From assembly GCA_902478875.1 (NCBI GenBank), contig CABSMZ010000040.1:1-12721 (forward strand): a stretch of DNA of 12,721 nucleotides, in the 5' to 3' direction. Both the position numbers and the translations under genes were made by a program. The DNA is from an uncultured Collinsella sp. (GTDB lineage: Bacteria > Actinomycetota > Coriobacteriia > Coriobacteriales > Coriobacteriaceae). Position 1 is the first letter of the stretch. Each line of letters opens with the position of its first letter. Of the stretch, positions 6,684-12,701 are shown one piece after another. Under the pieces are notes generated by a model, which did not search any database, had not been told where the DNA came from, and saw only the letters and a list, made by a program, of their open reading frames with translations.

Positions 6684-7961
6684 ATGTACGATACGGGATC
6701 GACAACGTTTATGCTCATCTGCACCATGCTCGTGTTTTTAATGACACCGGGTCTGGCGTTTTTCTATGGCGGCCTGTCCAGGCGCAAAAATGTCATCAAC
6801 ACCATGCTTATGTGCTTTGGCGCCATTGGCCTGGTTGGTGTGCTGTGGATTGTTGCCGGCTGGTCGCTGGCCTACGGTGGCGACGGTTCTAGCCCGTTTA
6901 TTGGCGGCTTTGACCAGTTGCTGTGCCTGCCGGTGCTCAACCAGGTGCTGCAGGCGGCCGAGGGCAATGCTGCGGATGGTGCCGTCTACCCTCAGATCAT
7001 CAACATCGCCTTCCAGATGGCGTTTGCCATGATCACCGCCGCTATCGTTACGGGCAGTCTGGCAGGCCGCGTTAAGTTTGGTGCCATGACGGCCTTCCTG
7101 GGCATTTGGCTGCTCGTGGTCTATGCGCCGCTCGCCCACATGGTTTGGGGCGGCGATGGTTCCTTTATCGGCGACATCATCGGCGCGCTCGACTTTGCCG
7201 GCGGCGACGTGGTACACATTTCGTCCGGTCTCACGGGCCTGATTCTCTGCTTAATGCTCGGCCGTCGTCGCGGCTTTGGCATGATGAGCTACCGTCCGCA
7301 TAACGTGCCGTTTGTGGCGCTGGGCGCCGGCCTGCTTTGGTTTGGCTGGTTTGGCTTTAACGGCGGCAGCGAGTTTAAGGCCGACGCCGTGGCGGCGCTC
7401 GCCATCCTCAACACCGTGACGGCCAGCGCGGCGGGCATGGTCTCGTGGCTTGCCGTCGAGCGCGTGCACACCGGTCGTCCCACGCTGGTGGGTGCTAGCA
7501 CCGGTTTGGTTGCGGGCCTTGTGGTGGTTACGCCGGGTGCGGGCTTTGTCGAGCCGTGGGCGGCGCTGGTCATGGGCCTGATCGTATCGCCCGTCTGCTA
7601 CCTGGCCATCAGCCATCTTAAGACCAAATTTGGCTACGACGATGCGCTCGACGCGTTTGGCTGCCACGGCATCGGTGGCATCCTGGGCGGCGTGCTCACG
7701 GGGCTGTTCTGCGTGCCGGAGCTCTCGTGGACCGGTAAGGGCGGCCTGTTCTACACGGGCGATGTCTCGCTGCTCATCTCGCAGATTTTGGGCATTGTGG
7801 TAACGGTCGCTATCGTGCTGGTGCTCGACTTGGTGATCGCCGCGGTGGTCAAGGCGCTGTTCCACGGCAGCCTGCGCGTGGACGAGGCCGACGAGGCGCT
7901 GGGCCTGGATGCGAGCCAACACGGCGAGAGCGCTTATCCCTCGTTCTCCGGACTTGATTAG
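6684..7961 (+). CDS. amt: Ammonium transporter (Amt/MEP/Rh family)
   Basis: Trimeric inner-membrane channel conducting ammonia/ammonium, 425 residues. Conserved AmtB features are visible: FQ..F at Phe110 (AmtB Phe107), HMVWGG with Trp155 (Trp148), ALDFAGGDVVHI with Asp170 and the pore His178 (Asp160, His168), GFNGGS with Phe225 and Ser229 (Phe215, Ser219), and DAFGCHGIGG with pore His328 (His318). An open frame extends upstream to 6570, but the ATG at 6684 has AAGGGGGAG directly before it and gives a product beginning at the first membrane segment. The 198 bp upstream (6486-6683) contain no gene; they show a GCCGTTTCC direct repeat (6552-6560, 6572-6580) and the small palindrome AACGCAGCGTT (6588-6598). 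A PII gene follows on the same strand, the classical amt-glnK/B pairing in which PII plugs the channel under nitrogen excess. Confidence 0.95.
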   Translation: MYDTGSTTFMLICTMLVFLMTPGLAFFYGGLSRRKNVINTMLMCFGAIGLVGVLWIVAGWSLAYGGDGSSPFIGGFDQLLCLPVLNQVLQAAEGNAADGAVYPQIINIAFQMAFAMITAAIVTGSLAGRVKFGAMTAFLGIWLLVVYAPLAHMVWGGDGSFIGDIIGALDFAGGDVVHISSGLTGLILCLMLGRRRGFGMMSYRPHNVPFVALGAGLLWFGWFGFNGGSEFKADAVAALAILNTVTASAAGMVSWLAVERVHTGRPTLVGASTGLVAGLVVVTPGAGFVEPWAALVMGLIVSPVCYLAISHLKTKFGYDDALDAFGCHGIGGILGGVLTGLFCVPELSWTGKGGLFYTGDVSLLISQILGIVVTVAIVLVLDLVIAAVVKALFHGSLRVDEADEALGLDASQHGESAYPSFSGLD

Positions 7962-8063
7962 CAGCTTCCCCAAGCACCGCACCTTGCCGTTCAATCGTCG
8001 CTCACGTACTTAAGTACGCTTCGCTCCTCTTTCACGGCAATCTGCGGCACTTGGGAAACCTGC
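7961..8063. repeat. Long imperfect inverted repeat between amt and the PII gene
   Basis: A 30-nt arm at 7961-7990 (starting at the last base of the amt stop codon) is complementary to 8034-8063 at 24 of 30 positions. The 43-nt centre contains the perfect palindrome CGTACTTAAGTACG (8005-8018). It could fold into a 100-nt hairpin after amt and act as a terminator-like or processing structure, or be a small mobile palindromic element. There is no U-tract after the stem. Confidence 0.7.
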
Positions 8064-8125
8064 TAAGACCAGTCAGTTGAACTTTTTGATCTCTGAGGTT
8101 GGTTTGCGGCACCTGGAAAACCCGT
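8043..8125 (+). repeat. Direct repeat of the inverted-repeat arm upstream of the PII gene
   Basis: TGCGGCACTTGGGAAACCTGC (8043-8063, first 20 bases considered) recurs as TGCGGCACCTGGAAAACCCG at 8105-8124 with three differences, 62 bp downstream. The right copy stands alone, 48 bp before the PII start codon, so it may be a partial second copy of the element at 7961-8063. Confidence 0.55.
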
Positions 8126-8172
8126 GCCATGTGAGGGACAATTCATTTCTTTATTAAAGAGAGGAATTCACT

Positions 8173-8511
8173 ATGAAGAAGATTACGGCGATCGTTCGTG
8201 CTGAGAAACTTGAGGTTCTTAAAGACGCGCTGTTTGCTGCTGATGTTCGCGGTATGACTATCAACCAGGTGCAGGGTTGCGGCGCACAGCATGGCTGGAA
8301 GGAATACGTGCGCGGCAACGAGTTGCTTGTCAACACGATCCCTAAGGTACAGTTCACCCTTATTTGCGCCGACGAGCATGTCGACGGCATTGTCGAGATT
8401 ATCTGCAACGCCGCACGCACCGGAGCCGTCGGCGATGGCAAGATCTGGGTCGAGCCGGTCGAGGAAGTCATCCGCATCCGTACCGGCGAACACGGCCCCG
8501 CCGCGGTGTAG
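8173..8511 (+). CDS. glnB: PII nitrogen-regulatory protein (GlnB/GlnK family)
   Basis: A 112-residue cytoplasmic trimeric signal protein that senses ATP/ADP and 2-oxoglutarate and binds partners such as the ammonium channel encoded upstream. It aligns over its full length with E. coli GlnB without gaps: MKKITAIVRAEKL at the start, G37 and Q39 before the T-loop, RG at 47-48, PKVQF at 57-61, and the B-loop/C-loop region TGAVGDGKIW followed by EEVIRIRTGE. The T-loop reads GWKEYVRGNELLVN, so the residue at the classical uridylylation/adenylylation site (Tyr51) is Leu51; Tyr45 is the only loop tyrosine. Control by effector binding alone is therefore likely. Shine-Dalgarno AGAGAGGA (8159-8166) precedes the ATG. 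No clear own promoter was found in the 211-bp gap after amt. Confidence 0.94.
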   Translation: MKKITAIVRAEKLEVLKDALFAADVRGMTINQVQGCGAQHGWKEYVRGNELLVNTIPKVQFTLICADEHVDGIVEIICNAARTGAVGDGKIWVEPVEEVIRIRTGEHGPAAV

Positions 8512-8527
8512 GACAATCTTTCGCCTG

Positions 8528-8560
8528 ACGGGCGCGCCTCTCTCGGGGCGCGCCCGTTCT
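8528..8560 (+). terminator. Terminator-like hairpin after the PII gene
   Basis: ACGGGCGCGCC (8528-8538) and GGCGCGCCCGT (8547-8557) form a perfect 11-bp GC-rich stem with an 8-nt loop, 16 bp after the PII stop. The following TCTCGTCT is only moderately U-rich. Confidence 0.75.
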
Positions 8561-8564
8561 CGTC

Positions 8565-8570
8565 TACAAT
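8565..8570 (+). promoter_or_regulatory. Possible -10 element for the HAD hydrolase gene
   Basis: TACAAT lies directly after the terminator hairpin and 22 bp before the HAD start codon, which is the right place for a promoter. No good -35 is seen 17 bp upstream because that position falls within the hairpin, so support is weak. Confidence 0.3.
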
Positions 8571-8592
8571 ATCGTGCAGACGAAGGAGAGGC

Positions 8593-9456
8593 ATGCCCAT
8601 GATCAAGATGTTTGCGAGTGACTTAGACGGAACGCTGCTGAATGCCCTACACGAGGCCGACGGAACCATCCGCCGCGCCATTCGCGAGCTGACCGAAGCC
8701 GGGCTGCATGTGGTTCCCGCGACCGGACGCTCGACGCTGCCGATCGGCGAGCATGGCTTCACAGGTCTGGCACTCGACGCCTGCTGCTCCAACGGATCCA
8801 TCGTGCGCGACAGCCATGGTGAGGTGCTCAAGACCTGGACCATCGACCCGCAGGTTACCGAGGAGCTGCTCAAAGCGTTCCCGGACATTTGCTTCGACTG
8901 CTCCACGCCCGACGGCATGTTCTCGAGCGGTTCGTTCGAGATGCACCAGGCGGGCTTTAAAAAGGACAGTCCTATCAAGCGCATCGTGATGCGCGGCATG
9001 CGTGCACGTGGCGGGTATCACGAGGAACAGTATTTCGACCAGTCGATCGGTGACATCCTGCGTCATGACGTGTGCAAAATCAACTGCCGCGTGACCTCGC
9101 CCGAGCTGGAGCGCGACCTTAAGGCATATTTGGCTGAGCGATCGGACCGTGTGGTCAACGCGCCGTTCGATCCGGTGATGTTCGAGATCACGGACGTGGC
9201 GTGCAACAAGGGCGAGAGCGTGGCGTGGCTGGCGGGCTACTACGGTATTGCCGAGGACGAGGTCGCAGTCTACGGCGACGGCGGCAACGACATTGCCATG
9301 CTCAAACGCTTCCGCCACAGCTACGCGACCAAAAACGCAAGCGATGCCGCCAAGGCCGCCGCGAGCGCGACCATCGGCAGCTGCATGGTCCACGCCGTCC
9401 CCAAACACATGCTCGCCACCATGCACAAGCAAAATTCCCGCACCGTCATCGAATAA
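8593..9456 (+). CDS. Cof-type HAD-superfamily phosphatase
   Basis: A 287-residue cytoplasmic hydrolase of the HAD IIB (Cof) group, which dephosphorylates sugar phosphates, nucleotides or cofactor phosphates. Motif I is DLDGTLL (nucleophile Asp10, acid/base Asp12), motif II is ATGRS with Thr44, motif III is Lys206 in NKGESVAWL, and motif IV is GDGGNDIAML with Asp229 and Asp233. Residues 80-195 form the substrate-selecting cap. Substrate is not predictable. The ATG at 8593 and the in-frame ATG at 8599 both lie within reach of the Shine-Dalgarno GAAGGAGAG (8582-8590); the second would give MIKMFASDLDGT. The gene stands alone, bounded by hairpins on both sides. Confidence 0.9.
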   Translation: MPMIKMFASDLDGTLLNALHEADGTIRRAIRELTEAGLHVVPATGRSTLPIGEHGFTGLALDACCSNGSIVRDSHGEVLKTWTIDPQVTEELLKAFPDICFDCSTPDGMFSSGSFEMHQAGFKKDSPIKRIVMRGMRARGGYHEEQYFDQSIGDILRHDVCKINCRVTSPELERDLKAYLAERSDRVVNAPFDPVMFEITDVACNKGESVAWLAGYYGIAEDEVAVYGDGGNDIAMLKRFRHSYATKNASDAAKAAASATIGSCMVHAVPKHMLATMHKQNSRTVIE

Positions 9457-9457
9457 T

Positions 9458-9484
9458 GTGACAAAGGGACAGCCCCTTTTTCAC
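9458..9484 (+). terminator. Palindromic hairpin after the HAD gene (GTGACAAAGGG family)
   Basis: GTGACAAAGGG (9458-9468) pairs with CCCTTTTTCAC (9474-9484), one mismatch, 5-nt loop. It starts one base after the HAD stop codon. A close relative lies at 9892-9920, so this is one copy of a repeated palindrome that could serve as a terminator. Confidence 0.6.
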
Positions 9485-9538
9485 GAGAACCCTGCACCTT
9501 TGGCATGCGAACATATATTCGTATATATAACTAAGTTT

Positions 9539-9547
9539 TGATAGAAT
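9539..9547 (+). promoter_or_regulatory. Extended -10 promoter of the small membrane-peptide gene
   Basis: TG-A-TAGAAT (9539-9547) is a complete extended -10 element; the -35 position has no TTGACA-like sequence, which extended -10 promoters tolerate. Upstream DNA is AT-rich (catatattcgtatatata). Predicted start is near 9554, precisely where the 5' complementary arm of the transcript begins (9555). Confidence 0.6.
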
Positions 9548-9611
9548 CGGTATCGTTGGCGGCAGTTCCATGTGCCGGGCAGCGCCCTCCATCTGATGGG
9601 AGGTGATGCCC

Positions 9612-9737
9612 ATGACCGATTTGATTGATTTCGTGAGGCTTCTGACTGCTTTGGTCTCGTTCTTCACGGCGCTTGTCGGCCTTTCCGAGGCACTCAAGCA
9701 GCGTTCGAAGCGCAACAGAAGGGGTCGCCGCCGCTAA
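9612..9737 (+). CDS. Putative type I toxin: 41-residue membrane peptide with basic tail
   Basis: The product starts MTDLIDFVRLLTALVSFF and continues TALVGLSEALKQRSKRNRRG, ending RRR. Residues 4-24 form one hydrophobic membrane segment and residues 29-41 are strongly basic, the layout of Gram-positive type I toxins and holin-like toxic peptides that damage the membrane. The ATG at 9612 has GGGAGG (9598-9603) 8 bases upstream; an in-frame ATG at 9606 is too close to the ribosome site. That site is buried in a hairpin, CCTCCAT (9586-9592) with ATGGGAGG (9596-9603), a common way of holding toxin translation off. A convergent promoter downstream would make an antisense RNA over the 3' end. I recognise no exact family; a harmless small membrane peptide is the alternative. 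It is too short for routine gene calling. Confidence 0.72.
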   Translation: MTDLIDFVRLLTALVSFFTALVGLSEALKQRSKRNRRGRRR

Positions 9738-9799
9738 GGCGTTGACCCCCTAATGCAAACAACGGCGCTGCCCAGCTAGCTACAACTTGGGCTGCCGTC
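9713..9799 (-). ncRNA. Putative antisense antitoxin RNA, about 87 nt
   Basis: Predicted from a well-formed minus-strand promoter (9834-9806), which sets the start near 9799, and a stem followed by a U-rich run near 9714. It would be complementary to the 3' untranslated region and last codons of the small-peptide mRNA. Its 5' part folds as a hairpin (GACGGC/GCCGT plus GCCCA/TGGGC) and contains GGGCAGCGCC, the same sequence as the mRNA's 5' arm, so it competes for the 3' arm. Ends are approximate. Confidence 0.6.
9714..9749 (-). terminator. Terminator-like stem for the antisense RNA
   Basis: On the minus strand GGGGTC (9749-9744) pairs with GACCCC (9726-9721), with inner CGCC/GGCG pairing, then TTCTGTT. 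The U-rich run is on the minus-strand side; on the plus side the stem is followed by CTAATGC, so it fits the antisense RNA better. The toxin-gene stop codon sits in the loop. Confidence 0.5.
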
Positions 9800-9805
9800 G
9801 ACACT

Positions 9806-9834
9806 ATTCTACCCACGAATGACATTTTGGACAA
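9806..9834 (-). promoter_or_regulatory. Convergent sigma-70-type promoter for the antisense RNA
   Basis: On the minus strand, -35 TTGTCC (9834-9829) and -10 TAGAAT (9811-9806) are separated by 17 bp. The start falls near 9799, at the base of the hairpin complementary to the small-peptide mRNA. No reading frame follows on the minus strand that would explain the promoter otherwise. Confidence 0.65.
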
Positions 9835-9891
9835 TTGGTAATGCCGCTTCAAAAGCCAGGCACAACTGGCACAACCTAGGCGGCCGCTGAA

Positions 9892-9920
9892 TGTGGCAAA
9901 GGGACCGTCCCTTTGTCACA
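9892..9920. repeat. Palindromic hairpin (GTGACAAAGGG family), second copy
   Basis: TGTGGCAAAGGGAC (9892-9905) is complementary to GTCCCTTTGTCACA (9907-9920) except for one G·U pair, making a nearly perfect palindrome. It shares the pattern of 9458-9484. It could end transcription from the small-peptide locus before the TetR-type gene. The stretch 9835-9891 before it holds only a short GCCAG/CTGGC hairpin (9855-9870). Confidence 0.65.
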
Positions 9921-9946
9921 ACCCAAATATTGCCTTTACGTGTTGA

Positions 9947-9990
9947 TGCACACGGTGTGCAATAATACTCGCACTGTGCAATAGCGCACA
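9947..9990 (+). promoter_or_regulatory. Candidate TetR operator and promoter region
   Basis: TGCACAC-G-GTGTGCA (9947-9961) is a perfect palindrome with one central base. TGTGCAATA occurs twice, at 9956-9964 and 9975-9983, 19 bp apart, and the second is followed by GCACA (9986-9990) to make another dyad. The site lies 52-66 bp before the regulator's start codon, overlapping a plausible but unclear promoter (TTTACG, 17 bp, TGCAAT). Autoregulation is the likely purpose. Confidence 0.55.
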
Positions 9991-10012
9991 GGCTGAGTAA
10001 CAAGGAGGACGC

Positions 10013-10723
10013 TTGTCCCAGCTCGAGAAATGTGATCGCCGGTCTCTTCGCTCGCAGCGTGCCCTTCGCCAGGCACTTGCCAGCGAGCTTGCCGAAAGCG
10101 GCGACCTTTCGCGCATTAACGTCGCGTCGCTCACCGAGCGTGCCGGCCTTACGCGCCGCACGTTCTATTCGCACTACCGCGATATCCCCGACTTTATCAG
10201 CCAGATCGAGGACGGCCTGCTTGCCGAGATTCGCGAGCGGGTGGAGCTTATCACCGCAGCTCAATTACCCGATCTTTACCGCAACATCGACGAGCTCGAG
10301 CCGGCACCCGGTTCGGTTGAGCTGCTTCGCTATCTTGCGGCTAATCGCGACCTTATCGGGGCCCTGCTGGGCCCGGGCGGCGACCCCGCCTTTATTAAAA
10401 AGATCATCGATACCGCACGCGAGGCCGTGGTGCCGCGTGCACAGACGGGCATTTTGGGCTTGGCGCTGGGCACCTTCTTTGACTACTACGTCACCTATGT
10501 CGTGAGTGCCGAGGTCGGCATGATCCAACGTTGGTTTGAGCGTGACCTTTCCGAATCGCCCGAGACCATGGCGCGCATCATGACGGTTATCGCCTTTGTG
10601 CGCCCTGGTGACCTGTATGGCCAACCCATCGATATCAACGTGCCGGAATACGGCATGAAGCTATTGAACTTGCAGCTCGAGGACGCGGCCGACACCGCCG
10701 CAACCGTCGAGTCCAACAACTAA
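10013..10723 (+). CDS. TetR/AcrR-family transcriptional regulator
   Basis: A 236-residue DNA-binding protein. The N-terminal helix-turn-helix is clear at about residues 35-58 (INVASLTERAGLTRRTFYSH followed by YRDI), the form typical of TetR proteins. Residues 60-236 are the helical ligand-binding and dimer part, with TetR_C-type sequence around LIGALLGPGGDPAFI (114-128) and a hydrophobic helix pair near 145-165. The start is the TTG at 10013, chosen because AAGGAGG (10002-10008) lies directly upstream; no ATG or GTG fits that site. The ligand is unknown. The gene ends 12 bp before the large activase gene and is probably its local repressor, with the palindrome at 9947-9961 as operator. Confidence 0.88.
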   Translation: MSQLEKCDRRSLRSQRALRQALASELAESGDLSRINVASLTERAGLTRRTFYSHYRDIPDFISQIEDGLLAEIRERVELITAAQLPDLYRNIDELEPAPGSVELLRYLAANRDLIGALLGPGGDPAFIKKIIDTAREAVVPRAQTGILGLALGTFFDYYVTYVVSAEVGMIQRWFERDLSESPETMARIMTVIAFVRPGDLYGQPIDINVPEYGMKLLNLQLEDAADTAATVESNN

Positions 10724-10735
10724 GAGGAGAGACAG

Positions 10736-12701
10736 ATGAGCAAACTCGTCGAGGGCATCAAGGACCGCATGGTCGCTGCCGCACGCGAGGCCGCGCCCGC
10801 CGTGGTGGACGCCGCGCAGAAGGCGGCGACCGCGGCTGCCGAGAAAGTTGCTGAGGCAGTTGCCGATGCCAAGAACGCGGCAGGGGAGACGTCCGTCGCT
10901 AGCGAGCCCGCCACCGCCGCTGAGCCTGTAGCCGTCACCGCCGCCCACGCCCCCGAAGGCGCGATTTTCAACCCCGAGAACGCTCGTGGCAACCTGCACC
11001 TGGGCATCGACGTGGGCTCCACCACCGTCAAGCTCGCCGTGCTCAACGACGACAACCAGATCGTCTACGCCAAGTACCAGCGCCACCACACCGACGTCCG
11101 CGCTTGTGCCCGCGACCTGTTCGAGGGCGCTGCGACCGTGCTGCCGACGGCCCAGATGACCTGCGCCATTACCGGCTCGGGCGGCCTGCTGCTGTCCCAG
11201 TGGCTCGACCTGGAGTTTGTCCAGGAGGTCATCGCCAGCAAGCGTGCCGTCGAGACCCTCATCCCGGCCACCGACGTCGCCATCGAGCTGGGCGGCGAGG
11301 ACGCCAAGATCATCTACTTTGACAACGGCATCGAGCAGCGCATGAACGGCACCTGCGCCGGCGGCACGGGCGCGTTCATCGATCAGATGGCAACCCTGCT
11401 GCACACCGATGCCAGTGGCCTCAACAAGCTCGCGGCCAACGCCACCACCATCTATCCTATTGCCAGCCGCTGCGGCGTTTTTGCCAAGACTGACGTGCAG
11501 CCGCTGCTCAACGAGGGCGCCCGCCCCGAGGACGTGGCCGCCTCCATCTTCCAGGCTGTCGTGACCCAGACCATCTCGGGCCTGGCGTGCGGCCGTCCCA
11601 TCCGCGGCAACGTCGCCTTCCTGGGCGGCCCGCTGCAGTATCTCTCCGAGCTGCGCCACCGCTTCTACCTCACGCTCAACCTGGACGAGGAGCACCGTAT
11701 CGTGCCCCAAAACGCTCACCTGTTCGTGGCGAGCGGCGCCGCCATGGCGCACGAGTCCAACAAGCTCAGCACGTTCCCGCAGCTCATCGAGGCTATCGAC
11801 AGCCTGGGTGACACGCAGGGTGCCGAGGTCGAGCGTCTGGATCCGCTCTTTGCCACCGACGAGGACTTTGCCGAGTTCAAGACCCGCCACGACCAGGAAG
11901 TCGTCCCCAAGGGCAAGCTCGACGGCTACACCGGCCGCGTGTTCATCGGCATCGACGCCGGCTCCACCACCATGAAGGCCGCGCTCGTGGGTGAGGACGG
12001 CCAGCTGTTGCACACCTGGTACGGCAACAACAACGGCGACATCCTAGGCACAGCCAAGGTCATCATGGCCGATTTCTACAACCATATCCCTGCAGGCTGC
12101 ACCATCGGCCACGTGACCACCACGGGCTACGGCGAGGCACTGCTTATCGAAGCCCTCAAGGCCGACTCCGGCGAGATCGAGACCGTCGCGCATCTGCGCG
12201 GCGCCAAGGCGTTCCTGCCCGGCGTTGAGTTCATCCTGGACATCGGCGGTCAGGACATGAAGTGCCTGCGCGTCAAGGACGGCGTCATCGAGCACATCAT
12301 GCTCAACGAGGCCTGCTCGTCGGGCTGTGGCAGCTTTATCGAGAGTTTCGCCGTGTCTATGAACATGGACGTGCGCGCGTTCGCCGATGCCGCCATCCAT
12401 GCCAAGGCCCCCGTCGACCTGGGCAGCCGCTGCACGGTCTTTATGAACTCGCGCGTTAAGCAGGCGCAAAAGGAAGGCGCCACGGTGGGCGACATCGCGG
12501 CCGGCCTGTCCTATTCCGTCATCAAGAATGCCCTGTTCAAGGTCATTAAGCTGCGCGATCCCAAGGAGATCGGTAGCCAGGTGATCGTTCAGGGCGGCAC
12601 CTTTATGTCCGACGCCACGCTGCGTGCGTTTGAGCAGCTTACCGGCGTTCATGCCGTGCGTCCCGACATCGCCGGCTGCATGGGCGCCTATGGTGCTGCC
12701 C
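10736..12701 (+). CDS. Tandem acyl-CoA dehydratase activase (BcrAD/BadFG/HgdC type), C-terminus missing
   Basis: ATP-driven electron-transfer activator of the R-2-hydroxyacyl-CoA dehydratase/benzoyl-CoA reductase class; 655 residues are visible and the frame is still open at the adapter. Residues 1-80 are an Ala/Lys/Glu-rich, helical extension not found in HgdC. Two ASKHA-fold modules follow. Module 1 has GIDVGSTTVK (Asp92), NGTCAGGTGAF with Cys207 and SRCGVF with Cys246. Module 2 has GIDAGSTTMK (Asp407), NEACSSGCGSF with Cys527 and SRCTVF with Cys566. The cysteine spacing is 39 in both, as in HgdC (Cys127/Cys166), where two subunits share one [4Fe-4S] cluster; the fused protein could do this within one chain. 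Known relatives are about 1,400 residues with a further DUF2229-type part. The ATG at 10736 follows AAGAGGAGA. The actual dehydratase is not in view, so the substrate is unknown. Confidence 0.9.

Larger units (their letters stand above)
9555..9802 (+). repeat. Nested complementary arms flanking the small ORF (5'-3' mRNA pairing)
   Basis: Outer arms: GTTGGCGGCAG (9555-9565) pairs with CTGCCGTCGAC (9792-9802), 11 bp including two G·U pairs. Inner arms: GGGCAGCGCC (9577-9586) pairs perfectly with GGCGCTGCCC (9764-9773). The order is correctly nested, so the transcript's ends can zip together around the coding region. Each end also has a competing local hairpin (CGGCA/TGCCG at 9560-9577; ACGGC plus GCCCA with TGGGC plus GCCGT at 9762-9798). 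Confidence 0.75.

Noticed and set aside
7251..7994. Minus-strand ORF of 247 codons opposite amt
   Set aside because: Arg/His/Gln-rich antisense shadow of the transporter with no domain signature.
9809..10264. Minus-strand ORF of 151 codons across the toxin-locus/TetR boundary
   Set aside because: Runs antisense through the TetR gene and two palindromes, with no ribosome site or recognisable domain.
10661..12013. Long minus-strand open frame (450 codons) opposite the activase
   Set aside because: Gly/Val/Ala-rich low-information translation antisense to a clear two-module activase; a codon-bias shadow.
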